DNA from: Arcuatula senhousia
Taxonomy: Eukaryota > Mollusca > Bivalvia > Mytilida > Mytilidae
NCBI GenBank assembly: GCA_963971305.1
Contig: OZ020305.1
Location: 11,751,001 to 11,815,000, forward strand
Direction: 5' to 3'
Length of the DNA stretch: 64,000 nt
The notes under the pieces were generated by a model. The model saw only the letters and a program-made list of their open reading frames with translations, had not been told where the DNA came from and made no database searches. The position numbers and the translations under genes were made by a program. Below, piece by piece: positions 10,339-22,524 of the stretch (position 1 is its first letter; each line of letters begins with the position of its first letter).

Positions 10339-12009
10339 AAGTCGTAACGCCTATGATTTTTTGTAAGTTAAGATAAATGTCGTCATTCAGACTAAAAAAC
10401 AAACAGTTTATAGAAAGATTTATTGTTAATCATTCATTATAGATACTGCATAATACTCAAGTCATAGGATGAAAAGTATTTTGTTGTATATTTATTTATA
10501 AAAATCATCACAATTATCGAATACAACTTTTTGGATAGACAAACAGGCATGATTAAATGTTCAAGAAAGACAAATAAAGTGAAAATGAGCAAAGAGCGGT
10601 CACTTAATATTGCTGTAGATGGTTTACCTTTTTTCATCCAAATTTTGATAACTTTTCTAAAATAGATCATATTTTATTTTATTTTCAAAATATATTTTTT
10701 TAAATTAATTTCATTTTAGATTTCAATGATATTGTACCAATTTTTACATCTTAGCAAAAAGCTTATGAAGACAATTGTACAAAGATTTTAGCCATGCCTT
10801 AAAATTTATGTTAAGCAGAATCTTAAGAAAATGTGACTCGTCGTGTTTGATGAAAATAGACTATGTTGTATTGAAATAAAATTCTTTCAAGTTCAAATAA
10901 ATGAAAGTAAAATTGTCGAATTAGTATTTCCATCGTCTATAAAATGTACACAAAGCTGAAAAAATCTTACCATTGGCTCGAAAAAAAACCCAATTGTTTT
11001 CACACGTTGCACTATGCATATATGTGTAAGGGAAACCGACCACATATGACTATTAATTTGATCGGTCTTCAGAGTCGCCCCCCCACCCCGCACAAAAAAT
11101 TCGATCAAATATACCAGTATACATAGATAACAAAATAAATCAGTACAAGGAAAAAAGTAATCGGCAAAGCGAACTTGGGAACGAACCATAACACTTGAAA
11201 AGGGGGGGGGGCTTTTTTAGTTTTTGATAAGAATTTTTTTTTCAAAGTGTCGCAAAAGAATATTTTTTTCATTATATTAGCATTATTTCATATAGCAGAA
11301 ATCTTCTTCATGATATTTTTTCTCACCAAACCAAACAATGGGTCTTGTTTTTCCCTTTCGGTTCACACTGCCAGTGATTTAGATTCAACATGACAAAGGA
11401 AAAGATTATCAAATAAATAGTACAGAATTAGAAAAATAGCAGAAATATAATGATCCGTGAAAGTAATGATTTACAAAGCCCGTTCATGTTTTTAGTAGGT
11501 TGATTTGAACGCTTAAAAACACCAAGCGGAATCCTCCTAAAGAATTCCTTGTTTATTTGTCCCGAAAATGTAAACGTTTTCAATATTCTATTTGACTCTG
11601 CATCTGTCTAATTGATATGACACCATTTCAAGCTAAGAAAAAAACGTGTTTGAAGATCTCATTAAGGACCACTTAGCTCTCAGATTTTTTTCTTTTGTGT
11701 CGTAAGTTGACCCCAAAAAGGGGAGTGGCTCTTAAAAGAAAAAATAAATAATAGTGTTTTTACTTCCACGTATTTGTCATATAAATAGAAAACTATTGCA
11801 GATAGAGAAAAGTCGTTGCTTGCGAAAACCTTCAGACCATCAACCTCTACAAAAGTCTCCACTGCACCAAAAAAGCTGAATGTTCCTTACAGGGGTAATG
11901 GCCCTTTAACGGTAGAATTTAAAGAACGAAACTTGTGCAAATGTTAAAGCTGTTAATTTCGTAAACCTTCAGCTCATTCAGCTAAACACAAGTCCTTTTT
12001 AGCAGGTGT
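10339..12009. other. non-coding, conserved between the two duplication copies
   Basis: Colinear with 32558-33713 except that about 11340-11930 is largely absent from copy 2. It includes G/C homopolymer runs at about 11080 and 11200 and AT-rich filler. No ORF shows domain content on either strand, and the short ORFs are not conserved in sense between copies. Confidence 0.5.
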
Positions 12010-12017
12010 TTCCTTAT

Positions 12018-12136
12018 AGGGGAAAAAGCTTACTGATAGGGGAAAGTGCTTACTGATAGGAAAAAGAGCTTACTGATAGGGGAAAAAGCTTACTGATAGG
12101 GGAAAGAGCTTACTGATAGGGGAAAGAGCTTACTGA
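12018..12136 (+). repeat. 20-bp minisatellite, about 6 units
   Basis: Unit GGGGAAAGAGCTTACTGATA with minor variants, ending in GGAAAGAGCTTACTGAAGAG. The paralogous array in copy 2 (33714-34015) has about 15 units, so it is length-variable. Confidence 0.9.
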
Positions 12137-12934
12137 AGAGTCTGATATGGCTATTACAGTGTTCTCACACGATCGGGAAATCGGAAAAAGGTTTTTATGT
12201 TTTTCTCTTATCCAAAAATAGCAAAAAATTATAAGGCTTTTTATAAAAACCGCCCATAAAGACAATAAATTATACAGAGGTGCACGAACATTTGTAACAT
12301 CAACGGGACTTGTTCATATTTAACGCTTTATCCATTTAATTGTAACAAGGCATCTAAAAATTAACCAGTCTCCATTGAAAAGAGCAGTTAATTCGAAATC
12401 AAAAATATTTCAGCTGTCTCTGAGGTTCCATGGAAATATTTCGTCTATATCATAGATTGAACATACAGATAAAATTCTTCACCAAATAACGACCTAATCC
12501 CAAGTTTATAATATGAAACCAAAAAGCGAAAATAATCACAAAGATTCTTACTTATCGTGAAATACAGGCATGGCAGAACTCCTCTTTCAGAATATTTTTT
12601 TCAATTGAGAATGTCGATCCCTTACAATTCTGATTTTCATGTTTTGTGTAATGAAGAACAGAAATAAAAGCATCGTGTCTTTGCTTTGGTAATGTCTATG
12701 TTAATATACTATTTGTTTTGGTGTCATATATTTTGAAGATAACGAGATGCGTCAACAGAAATTGAAAAAAAAGATCCGCAGTAGAATTCAGACAACAGCC
12801 ACCAATGAGACACCGTGAATTTGACCAGAAGTCGCAGTTTGCGATTTCGTGATTTGATCAAGATTTAAAATATAGTGCATAGGATTCAAAATTAATCCTA
12901 AAAATGTCAATGAAGCACCCCATTCTGGACTAAG
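12137..12934. other. non-coding, nothing recognised
   Basis: Colinear with 34016-34600, except for a segment of about 230 bases (around 12350-12585) missing from copy 2. No gene or element ends could be supported. Confidence 0.45.
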
Positions 12935-13205
12935 AAAATAACATAAGATGATGACTATTAGCTTTGACGGAGATTCCTGGCTTTGGACAATTGCGGGGTT
13001 TAATAAATTTTTTGTCCCCCCTCCATTTCACCATATTGATAAACTCTTAAGTTAACACATATCAAAATAACACAATAGAAATCAAATTGATGATAGTTCA
13101 ATTCAACAAAAGAGAACTTGAGACATTCAAACTACTGTAACAAGAAAAAAATGAGATGTAGAGGAACTCTCTTGAGAAAACTCGCTTACTTATAGTAAAG
13201 ACACC
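12935..13205 (-). repeat. dispersed repeat (GGGGTT...CCCCTCC type)
   Basis: Part of a family with four members in the window: here, 34600-34862 (paralogous copy), 17960-18240, and 40750-41000 in the opposite orientation. Shared features are a segment like GATTCCTGGCTTTGGACA, a GCGGGGTTTAATAAA-like run and a CCCCTCC run. In the third and fourth members the middle reads AACTAGTTTAACCCCGCCAC on one strand. No coding capacity and no defined termini. Confidence 0.55.
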
Positions 13206-13215
13206 TCTTTTAAAA

Positions 13216-13258
13216 TAAACTCTGATGAGTCTTAAATAAACGAAATACGCGTCATAAT
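13216..13258 (+). repeat. hammerhead ribozyme remnant
   Basis: CTGATGA at 13222-13228, an imperfect stem II, CGAAA, then a TACGCG segment and GTC at 13251-13253. The catalytic-core letters are kept but stem II has a mismatch. The following TCTGGAACTTT matches the region after the hammerhead in the retrozyme at 21867-22605, so this is a fragment of that element. The paralogous copy is at 34877-34913. Confidence 0.6.
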
Positions 13259-13260
13259 TA

Positions 13261-14700
13261 TTTCTCTGGAACTTTTTTTGTAATTATAATTTCATTTCTC
13301 ATTTTCTGTACAGAACGTTGGGGTATAGGTTAAATGAAACAGGTGTAAAATTAAGAGAGTTAACAAAACGTTCATGGAGCAACGTCATTTTGATTCAGCA
13401 ATAGGACTTAATTGACTTTATTCATTTTAGATCAAATGATGGCCATACGTTTTCCATGTTTACCTTGAACATATTTCGTTCTTCTGTGTATATGTATGAT
13501 TGTGTTTTGTGCTTAACTGCAACATTCACTTTTATAAATCAGCAATGCCTCACTGCTACAAACAAATTAAGGATGCGATTAAGAGGGTACCAAACACTTA
13601 GGCTAAAATAAAGTAAAATTAAGTCGTTTAATTTTCCTGAAAATCTGCAAAAATATTCACTTTAATTATATAAATTCAATCACAAAAGATTTTCGCATCA
13701 TAGGTTTCTTGGGAAAATTTCGTTGAACATAATGAAGTTTCAACATATCCGATTTTAATCAATCAGAAGCAATTTAAAGTCCAAAAGAGAAACAGCTTGC
13801 AGCCATCACTGCGACCAGTTTTATAATCAGTTCCAGATTAAAAAGACCCGATTCCGAACATATAACAACTGACTCAAAAACGACGGGTAGAATATCAGAT
13901 TTGTTAAAATTTCTGCAAAGCTACGGACAGGCACATAAAACAAATGTCAGGGTTAACTCTGTCGGTTGTTTCTTCCGAGTACTCTAGTTTCAATCACCAC
14001 TAAAGCTGTCAACTTTGTATGACCAGGTTGCGTCGCGTATCAAAAAGTAATTACATCTAGGGAAAAAAATAAATGAAAGAAGACGTTGACATTATTAGGC
14101 TTAGGTTTGGTATAAGAAAGGAAAAACAGAAAAACTCTTAAATGTGATAAATAAACTGAAATACCAAAACGTTTATGCTGGTTATATGCTGTATATGAAT
14201 ATTTCAAGGAGTAGCCTCTCATCAGCAGCACTTGAAACAAGCATTAAAAGGTCAAAAACCAAAAGTATTGAGCGAAAAGACTCAAAACCAACAAAGTGCG
14301 AACAGAAAAGCCAAATCCAGCACAGAGGATATTACCATTTGAAGTAAAAAGAAGAAACCCAGTGTTTTAACAATGTTGAATTTTGCAATCGGAAATTTCA
14401 ATGACAGAAAATACGGTATTGAAATGTATTGGTAAATATAGGTGATTCTTTTTTTTCAACAATCATCAACATTATGTTTCTATTACTAGAATATGTTTAA
14501 TATGCTGTTTTTGTGTAGATTTTAAAGAACAACAACATTTTTTTTGCATCAGTAAGACGCCAAAGAGTTCAGACGTGTTTTAACGAAGAGCAAATGTAAG
14601 ATGCGTTTTTAATAAAAGGTCAAACTTAGCTCTTAAAGGGATACCATAAAAAAGGTCAAAGCTGAAAAAGGATTTACAACATACATGTATATACTTACTT
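13261..14700. other. non-coding, conserved between copies
   Basis: Colinear with 34914-36350. No domain-bearing frame. Conservation is explained by the duplication itself rather than by selection. Confidence 0.45.
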
Positions 14701-16385
14701 GTGTTATTTTATTTCAGATTGAAAAACAATTTACCTGCAACCAACATGGAGCCAGTCAGCTACATCGTCATAGACGATGAACCGACCACCGAACGACTGA
14801 CTCGTGTACTCGCACCAAGATTTACGAGTCAGGAGAATCAACAAGGTCACATAACTTGTTACTTAATGGGTTACGAATGTACTCAATGCAACCAGGTCAT
14901 TGCCGACCAATGCCATTTAGAATTACATCAGCAAAGACATCGACAAAGAGAAGCAGGTCAACCGTTCCACATGGATGATCCGAAGTCCTATTAGACAATC
15001 AAACGGATTTTTAAGGACCTGCCTTCCATCATAAGAAAAAAATATATCAGTTATTTGATTCCATCCTGCAAACTATCGGCGAAGATTTTGAGGAACATGA
15101 CCACGCTAAACTGACATATGAAATCAACTGACTTGATATCCCGATTGCCCTTCCTATACTTCAAATCAAGGCTAGCTATTAAAGAAAATAAAGAGGTTAT
15201 TACAATCCATCTAAGGGTTTGTACTGAAAGGAAGCCTAGAATTAGATATCATTCACGTAGCCATTCCTGAAAGAAACAGGCGGAAACGATGCAACTATGT
15301 AAATCTTAACAAAGTCCTTAAAGACAAGCGAAGTACCATTATTGTCCAGACAAGCGCAAGGGTCGATAAACACTCAAAGTGGGAGTGTATAGGACATGGA
15401 AAATACATGCAAGAATACTAATCTGTACAGCTCTACGAGAACGCAATTCTACAAAGAGGACCATGTGGTATTAAAGAACTCAGACGATTTCAGGTGATAT
15501 TTGTATCTCAGGAATATCAATCATCGTTTTTTTCCTAAAAACTGTTTCAATGGAATCATTAATAAAGGACCAGAAGCTGATAAGAAGATTAACCTATACC
15601 ATCAGGACGATCATTATGAAGTCATCACTAGCTGTAGCCATTTTTGAAAGGTTTTTATTGCCAGACGTGTAAACAAGGATATGATTATTTAGAAAAACAT
15701 GGAAATAACGAAGCCTGCATCATTTGAAAAAAAAATATACACGATCCCTGTGATCATCTGTAGCCAATGTGACAGAAACTTTAGAGAAAAAGAGTGCTTC
15801 CAACTTCAATTAGAACAGACAAGGAAATGTAAACACGTAATACAAGTGTAAAGACTGTTGCCATACCGTCAACAAGGAACGAATGAAAAGCGATCATGTA
15901 TGTGATGACATGTACTTTCAATCATGTAAATGATACTGCGATCCAGACCATCAGTGTTAAATCATATCCATAGTTGTCAAGGAACCTTCTACATGTTCTA
16001 AGGAGCAAACTTACATCTTCTTTATTTCGAATGCACCCACGACGTCTCGAAGATTGTGAAGGATGCCGACCTTACACCAACGGAAGGTAATCACACTGTA
16101 AAGGCAGTAAATGGGGAGCCAAGGAACATCAGCCAAACTGTGTTATTCATAAAGTCTGTACCGTCCATATGGAAAAACAAGTAACTTAAGAGAGTATCTG
16201 CAAAAACTGAATCTAATGACCTTTAAAGGATCCAGAACCACCACTGACTTTTGCAGATAGTTGTTTTCTGGACACAACAACAACGTCACCACTATTTTCC
16301 ATTATTTAAAAGGATACGATTCCATCCGCGTTCTGCAATACCTATTTTACCATGAAGTTCAACAAAATACGTACATACATACATA
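14701..16385 (+). pseudogene. type-B DNA polymerase relic (Maverick/virus-like), 5' part, copy 1
   Basis: The opening frame (14701-14994) contains a classical C2H2 finger, C-x2-C-x12-H-x3-H, in the segment starting YECTQCNQ. Downstream the reading frame is broken many times, but near 16290-16350 a segment around HYLKGYDSI resembles the exonuclease region of protein-primed type-B polymerases (KGYD motif). The relic is cut at about 16386 by a LINE and continues at 20395-21160. Such polymerases belong to Maverick/Polinton elements and related animal DNA-virus-like elements; which of these cannot be decided here. No hairpin, capsid or integrase genes were found. It is thoroughly decayed and not functional. 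Confidence 0.75.
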
Positions 16386-17084
16386 TCCTCTTTTGGTCTT
16401 CAATGACCCGAAAGGCCGTTGAGTATTCTACGTCACCCAAGTCTGTTACTTACTGTTTTTTTCTGCTCTCTGTCATGTATTCCATCCTATTTCATTCCTC
16501 TCTTTTTCAACAGTTCGTTGGTGTTCCTTTGTCTTCCAGCTTTTCTTTTACCTTCAGGTGTTCAGGTTAGTGCTATCTTGATGTAACTGTTATTTTCTCT
16601 ACGTAGAATGTAACCTATATATCTCCATTTTAGCACTTTGATCATATGGGACAGTAGTGTGGTCTTGGTGAAGGTGTACAGATCGATGTTTGAGATCTTC
16701 TCAGGCCAATGTATCTTCAATATCTTACGTAGGCATTTACGTTAGAATGTGTCAAACCTCTCTTCGTCTTTTTTCGTTGTTGTCAATAGCTCTGCGTAGT
16801 AGAGCAGTACAGAAATTACGTTTGCATTAAAAATAGCAATTGAGTTTTGGTATTTCCATACGTGAGTTAAGGCACAGTACGCAGATCTTGCTAGCCCCAG
16901 TCTCCTTGTTATGTCTCTTTCGGTACCACCATTTTGTCCATGGTTGTTCCTAAGTATAGGAAGGAGTTTGTATCTTCCACCTCAGTGTTGTTTATTCTGA
17001 CTTTAAGCTGGTTCTTACAGTTCATTCTCATTGTCATTGCTTTTTTGGCATTTATGTTGAGCCAAGTGTATTTTCAACATTATG

Positions 17085-17450
17085 TTACCTGATCGTTTTC
17101 TCTTGCAAGTCAGTGAATCTACTTGCTAATAGGTCAAGGTCATCAGCATAGTCTAGGTTTTCAAGTCTGGTGGTAAACTTCCATCTGATGCCTCTGCTCT
17201 TGTTGTTGGTGTTCCACATAATCCAGACAATGATGATGATGAAGAGAAAGCCTGACATAATACGACCTTGCTGCACACAAGTTTTAACTTCGAACCACTC
17301 TGATGTTTTACCGCTTTCAAGGACACAGCCTTTGCCACCCATGTATATGTTCTTAAAGATGTTAACATATATATCAGGAACACCATAGGATCTTAAAATT
17401 TCCCACATTCTGTCATGTATGATGCTATCGAATGCTGTCTTAAAATTTAA
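17085..17450 (-). pseudogene. LINE reverse transcriptase core, copy 1
   Basis: Frame 17408-17085 encodes the palm region: a GVPDIYVNIFKNIY segment, then QGRIMSGFLF, then NLDYADDLDLLASRF, where YADD is the catalytic box. The first catalytic aspartate segment (FKTAFDS) is readable in copy 2 (39506-39117) but here lies beyond an in-frame change upstream of 17408. The frame ends at 17085 without thumb or connection domains, so it is truncated. Confidence 0.85.
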
Positions 17451-17721
17451 TTTAAGTATAATGGTGCATTCAATTCTTGGAATTGTTTCATGATGTTACG
17501 TAGGATAAAGACTTGCTCAGTTGTTCTATGGCCACTTCGAAAAGCTGCTTGTTCGTCTCTGAGTTGTTGTTTTACTCTGTCTCTCATACGCATACGATCA
17601 ATAATGATTCTAAGATGGAACAGATAAGAGAGATATGCTCCTCTCGCATAATGTCAAGTCACGTTTCTTGTGAATTTTAAAAATCAATGATCGCTTCCAA
17701 TCAGTTGGGACTTTCTGTTAG

Positions 17722-18920
17722 AAAATAAAGAGATGTGGAATAAGTGTACGCGACACAGCCCACAATTAAACGGCAATTTAGAAAAACCACAATGGACAAC
17801 CGCCAGCAGCCTTCAACGAGGCCATTTGGCACTGCTTGCGGTTATGCAATTGGCCCATGGTCTAAATAAGATGCATATAATTCAAATCCAGCCCTGAAAT
17901 AGTCACAGATAGACCCCCTTCTTAAACAAGGAACAGAAAACATCAAAAAGACAAGTACAAACGAAAGCTTTGTCAAGGATTCCTGGCTTAGGACAGGCAC
18001 ATGTAATATGTGGCGGGGTTAAACTAGTTTTTTGGGGCCCAACCTTCCCCCTATCAATATTCCTAGACAAAGCACAAAAACTAAACACACAATAAAAATC
18101 AAATCGATCAAAGTCCAATTCTACTAGAGAGAACCTAAGACAAAAAACAAGAACAAACAAAAGGACGGTAAAGGAACTCTCTATAGAACACTCGCTGTTA
18201 CTGACAGCTAGCTGAGAATCATCAATCGACTGATGTAAAAAAAAATCAAACGTATCGATTTTAAATCCGACACAACACTTCAAGCAATAATGATTTAGTG
18301 AAGTGTCATCACACAAAACCGACACGCTTGATCGCTATAATGCTTAAAAATGACAATAGTAAAAACGTTTATGGAAGTTTTAAAGCGAGTATTAAGTTTT
18401 CAATATTTCTGCCAAAAAACACTAAATTCAAAGATTTAACCAAGATATTCATTTCATATCCTTTCCGTAATAAATTTTGAAGCCAATTTTTCATTTCTAT
18501 TGGATTGCTTTTAAATTTGTGAGCTTTATAGAAAACATTACCATAAAATACAGGATGTGATATTCCTTTCACTATAAGAAAGTGACGTGTACAATTAAAT
18601 TTTTCAATAAGAGATCGATACTTGTGGAAGAATTTAGAAAAAGATTTTACTAATTTGTGGTATCGATAACCTTGTTTTAATAATTTTTCAGTAATAAAAC
18701 GGTTTTTATTATTAAAATCAGAAACACAACTGCAGATCCGAGCATATCTTACTAACTGTGAAATGTAAACCCCGTATGACGGCGCTAGTGGAACATCTCC
18801 TTCAAGAAAAGGAAAATTTATAATAGGGAAGGTAAAGTCGTCACGTTTATCATATACTTTGGTATGTAATTTTCCGTCAATAATACTTAAATCTAAATCT
18901 AAAAAAGGACATCTATTCTA
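17722..18920 (-). mobile_element. truncated RT retroelement inserted in the LINE (copy 1 only)
   Basis: Copy 2 is uninterrupted here (39759-39765). In copy 1 the junctions carry GTTAG at 17717-17721 and 18921-18925, consistent with a short target duplication. The minus strand from about 18902 to 18350 encodes the C-terminal part of a reverse transcriptase: KLHTKVYDKRDDFTFP, then SYGVYISQLVRYARIC, then KLLKQGYRYHKLV. This is the same family as the elements at 58336-59324 and 62910-64000, but a different subfamily. The 3' portion (17730-18300) includes a member of the dispersed repeat also seen at 12935-13205. It is 5'-truncated and lacks the catalytic box. Confidence 0.78.
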
Positions 18921-19487
18921 GTTAGTCAATTATTCTAATAAAGAGGGAGAGCCGGCATTTAGTTGTAATATTTCTAGTGTTTATTGTTTCGATGGTGTGG
19001 TTGTTTTCTATATTGCAGTTGTCTGGAATTACGGTGTCCCCGGCTTTGACATTCAGGACTTCCTCAAAATGCTCTTTCAGTCTATCTAAAACTTCTTCTT
19101 CCTGCATGAGTAGTTTGCCCTCTTTTGACTTCATACCCCAGGTGTTCTTTCTTCTGTTATTCTTTATTTCTCTTGTAAACTTTTGTCGCTAAGTCTGTTT
19201 TGAGATGCCGCCTCTTCTGCTTTGCTGGCCAATTCTTCATGCCATTTTCTTTTATCTGCCCTTGCTTATTTTTCTTCTTTATCTTTTTCCCTATAACGGC
19301 CTCTCTTCATCTCTTTGATTTTTTCTTTTATTTTCCTTCGTTGTTTGATGGCAGTGTAAGTTATGTTTTGGATTCATTCTTTTTCTAATAATTCCTTGTA
19401 CCCAGTATCGTATCTGCGCTTCCGATGTACACTTGCGATACCTTTTCCCGATGCTCATTTTCTTCAGGAAGCTTTTGTAATCTTTTC

Positions 19488-20300
19488 TTAAGATCGATTT
19501 GGAAGGTTGAACAAATTGTTGGATTCTTCAGTTTTTTCAAAGTTATAGGCTGTTCTAGTTTTCTTTCTTTGTTTAACATTTCTATTTAGTCTAAGTCTTA
19601 CTTTGCAGACTACAAGATGATGGTCACTATTTGCGTCTGACCCACGCATTGTTCTTACGTCTAGCAAAGAACCTTTGTACCTTCCATTTATCATACCATG
19701 GTCTATTTGGTTCTTGTCTCTGCAATTTGGCAATTACCAAGTATATTTATGTATATCTCTATGCTTAATGTTGATTCCACCAAATACAAGATAGTTTAAA
19801 GCATATAACTGCTAGTCTTAAACTATTCTCGTTCATGATGCCAATTTTCCCAGCCTTCGTTTGATTTTGCGTCACCCATGATGATGATCATGTCATGCTT
19901 TGGAATGGTGTCTATTTCCTAATAAAGTTTTTCATAAAAGGCATCCTTTTCATCTTCATCAGAATCATTTGTTGGGCTGTAAAATTGCATGATTATGAGT
20001 TTAACATGCCTGGAAAAGGACCGTGTGTTGAGGATCCTTTCACTATCCGTTTTTTAGGCTGGCCTTGCTTTCCATGCCAAGTATGAGACCTACTCCATGA
20101 TGGTGTGTGCTATTATTCCCTGAATATACTATTGTTTCACCAGTTGATATTTTCACTTTTTGAACCTCTGTCAATCGTATCTTATTAATTCACATGATGT
20201 TGAGCTTATATTTCTCAAATGCTTGCATGACATTAGCTGTTTTGCCTGTTTGTTACATAGTTCTCACATTCCAACATCCTAATCTAAGATGGTTCTTAGG
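19488..20300 (-). pseudogene. LINE AP-endonuclease domain, copy 1
   Basis: The minus strand reads through a decayed endonuclease/exonuclease/phosphatase fold. The start contains WNVRTM, the middle VGLILGMESK, and the end DHGMINGRYK and SDANSDHHLVVCKVRLRL, where SDHHLV is the conserved C-terminal signature. Several in-frame stops are present. In copy 2 only the last part (to 40574) remains because of the deletion described in the findings. Confidence 0.8.
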
Positions 20301-20394
20301 AGTGGTTAATGATGGTTTCTGTAACTTCTGACTTATGGCTTTCACTAGGTGTCTTTATATGCTCAGGTTCCCAGTGTAAGTCCTAATTAACAAA

Positions 20395-21160
20395 AGATAA
20401 TCCTAAACGACACCAAGAATATGTCTGTAACGATTCGAAACTGTAACATACGAATGATTGACGCAATTAAATGCCTACCTACAGCCTTGGCAAAACTTCC
20501 AAAAATGTTTGGATTCAATGAAATCCACAAAGGATACTCTCCACATCTGTTTAACAGAAAGGAAAACCAGAGCGTCCGACTTGAGACCCTTCCAGACATC
20601 CACTACTATAACATCCAATAGTATGAAGGCAGAAGATCGAGAAATATTCATTAACCTTCCGGAAACTGTTCATGGACACCTTAAGTGACACTTAAATAGA
20701 TCCATTCCAATACATTACAACTAAATCATCTGCATGCAGCCTCATCTTTCGATCCAAGTTTCTATTGCAAGAGACCATATGCATGTAATTGATGCCTGCC
20801 CAAGGATATTGACCAGAACACAAACAATTCATAAAGTTATGTAATGGTTAAAATACGTATCTGCAACTATGGACATACCGATTTAACATGCTATGAATGA
20901 GGCAGAAAAGCAGATCAAACCCTACAGAGTATGTTACAAGCACGGTTGTCCCAGATGTTATTCAAGAGAGACCATCAATGCAGCCAATAACATGTTCAAG
21001 TACGATCTACATCAACGATCTCATGAGCAAAATGAGTACGATGTACTTTCAAAAAGGAGGATATACCCATATAGGGAAATGGAAATGAGATTTTGACAAA
21101 GAACTGGAAAAGGATACAACACTTTGCGACTTTGTGAACTCTTTAAAGGTAAAAAAAGCG
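20395..21160 (+). pseudogene. type-B DNA polymerase relic, continuation, copy 1
   Basis: Resumes the polymerase relic on the far side of the LINE. Frame 20421-20621 contains RMIDAIKCLPTALAKLP and KGYSPHLFNRKENQ, which match the region following the exonuclease motif in Maverick-type polymerases. Frame 20893-21096 contains YKHGCPRCYSRETIN, matching the cysteine-containing segment before the polymerase palm. The palm motifs themselves are not visible, so the relic is truncated on the right. Copy 2 lacks this part. Confidence 0.75.
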
Positions 21161-21866
21161 AGAAGATATCGTGAATGGATAAGCCATACAAGGGGACGAA
21201 TAACAGCACATGAGTCCATATAGGGCGAATAAAAAACGAAGGTTAGGGGTCGGGATCCTGATTAGGGCTATGGTTAAAGATAGAATGAAGATTAGGATTA
21301 GGGTTGGAGATGGGAGTAAAGCTATATATACAACAACACAAGAATACAAGCCTAATCACAATTCAAGATCCCATTAAGGTCCACACTTATACAAAAGAGC
21401 ATAAAGGCCGACAAAGAAGAAGAATTCAAGTTTGGGTAAGCCATTCAAGCACATGGAACATTTATGGCGAAACTAGCAAAATAAAAAAGAGAGAGAGTAA
21501 GGTTTAGGATTAAGGTTAGCGTAAGAAATAGTGTTAGATTTTAAAACAAAAAACTGAGAATAAACAATATAAAGGGACAAAGTAAAGGACGAAAAACGGT
21601 ACGTAGTACATGATTGTACTCGTTTAAACTACTAGACACATAAGGTGACAGGTGTTGCCAATTGTTTTAACTTTGCTCCAGGCGTCACCAATAGGTTTGA
21701 CCTTTAGTGCACTGAAAATTAAAAGTAAATTTTTACCTATGTATAAAGACGTCTTATATTACTAATGTTAATAATGTCTATAAACCCAATTTTGTTCACG
21801 TAAGCTATATTGGATGCATGTGTTCAGAACATCTTTAAGTTATTACAAATAATTATTATTTTAACT
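21161..21866. other. non-coding, copy 1 only
   Basis: Contains degenerate GATTAGGG/TTAGGATT-like runs at about 21270-21310 and 21505-21530 that are not a telomeric array. No gene supported. The whole block is absent from copy 2. Confidence 0.4.
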
Positions 21867-22166
21867 CTGGAACTTTGTTGTCATTTGTATTTCGATCACA
21901 CGTGAAGGTTAGTACTGCTGGTGGAGTTTTAATTCCCCGATGTTAGCCCGCTCCGGCATCAACACTTTTGTGTTGGAGAATACATCAAAGCTTTAAATTA
22001 TCCGTTTAAATTTCAAAATTGTCTAAACCCTAAGGGTCTTCCTACCCCAGACATAGGTTTATCATCTTAGTATTAATTTGGTTCCCCAATTTGGTATTTT
22101 TGGTTTTACTGTTATATGCTCTTCATAATCTTATAGTGTTTGGCTTTTTCGATATTTTTGGTAGAG

Positions 22167-22208
22167 CGTCTCTGATGAGTCTTGAATAGACGAAACGCGC
22201 GTCAGGCG
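22167..22208 (+). ncRNA. hammerhead ribozyme 1 (intact core)
   Basis: Stem I is CGTCT (22167-22171) with AGGCG (22204-22208), with one G-U wobble. The core CTGATGA is at 22172-22178. Stem II is GTCT/AGAC around a 5-base loop (22179-22191). GAAA is at 22192-22195. A palindromic stem III, CGCGCG, is at 22196-22201, then TC with predicted cleavage after C22203. All conserved hammerhead positions that I can check are present. The stem III segment is too short to hairpin stably as a monomer, but being self-complementary it suits the dimeric hammerhead fold. Confidence 0.87.
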
Positions 22209-22524
22209 TATCAAAATTTATTGTCTGGAACTTTGTTGTCATTTGTATTTCGATCAGACGTGAAGGTTAGCACTGCTGGTGGAGTTTTAATTCCCCGAGG
22301 TTAGCCCGCTACGGCATCAACACTTTTGTGTTGGAGAATACATCAAAGCTTTAAATTATCCGTTTAAATTTCAAAATTGTCTAAACCGTAAGGGTCTTCC
22401 TACCCCAGACATAGGTTTATCATCTTAGTATTAATTTGGTTCCCCAATTTGGTATTTTTGGTTTTACTGTTATATGCTCTTCATAATCATATAGTGTTTG
22501 GCTTTTTCAATATTTTTGGTAGAG

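Larger units (their letters stand above)
16386..20392 (-). mobile_element. LINE (non-LTR retrotransposon), copy 1, with internal insertion
   Basis: Minus-strand element with a decayed APE-type endonuclease at its 5' end (about 20300 down to 19490; segments such as LGCWNVRTM and NSTHHHGVGLILG). An RT lead-in lies at about 19134-18922 and an RT core at 17408-17085 (YADDLDLL as the YADD box; QGRIMSGFLF as the preceding motif). The 3' end abuts a short CATACATACATAT run at about 16372-16386. It inserted into the polymerase relic before the segmental duplication, since copy 2 has it at the same site. Stop codons and frame breaks show it is dead. Excluding the 1.2-kb insertion its length is about 2.8 kb. 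Confidence 0.85.

Noticed and set aside
12018..12136. CRISPR-like array
   Set aside because: Units are contiguous 20-bp repeats without spacers, in a eukaryotic genome; it is a minisatellite.
21240..21540. TTAGGG-like motifs as an interstitial telomere array
   Set aside because: Only scattered degenerate GATTAGGG/GGGTTGG words; no consecutive units.
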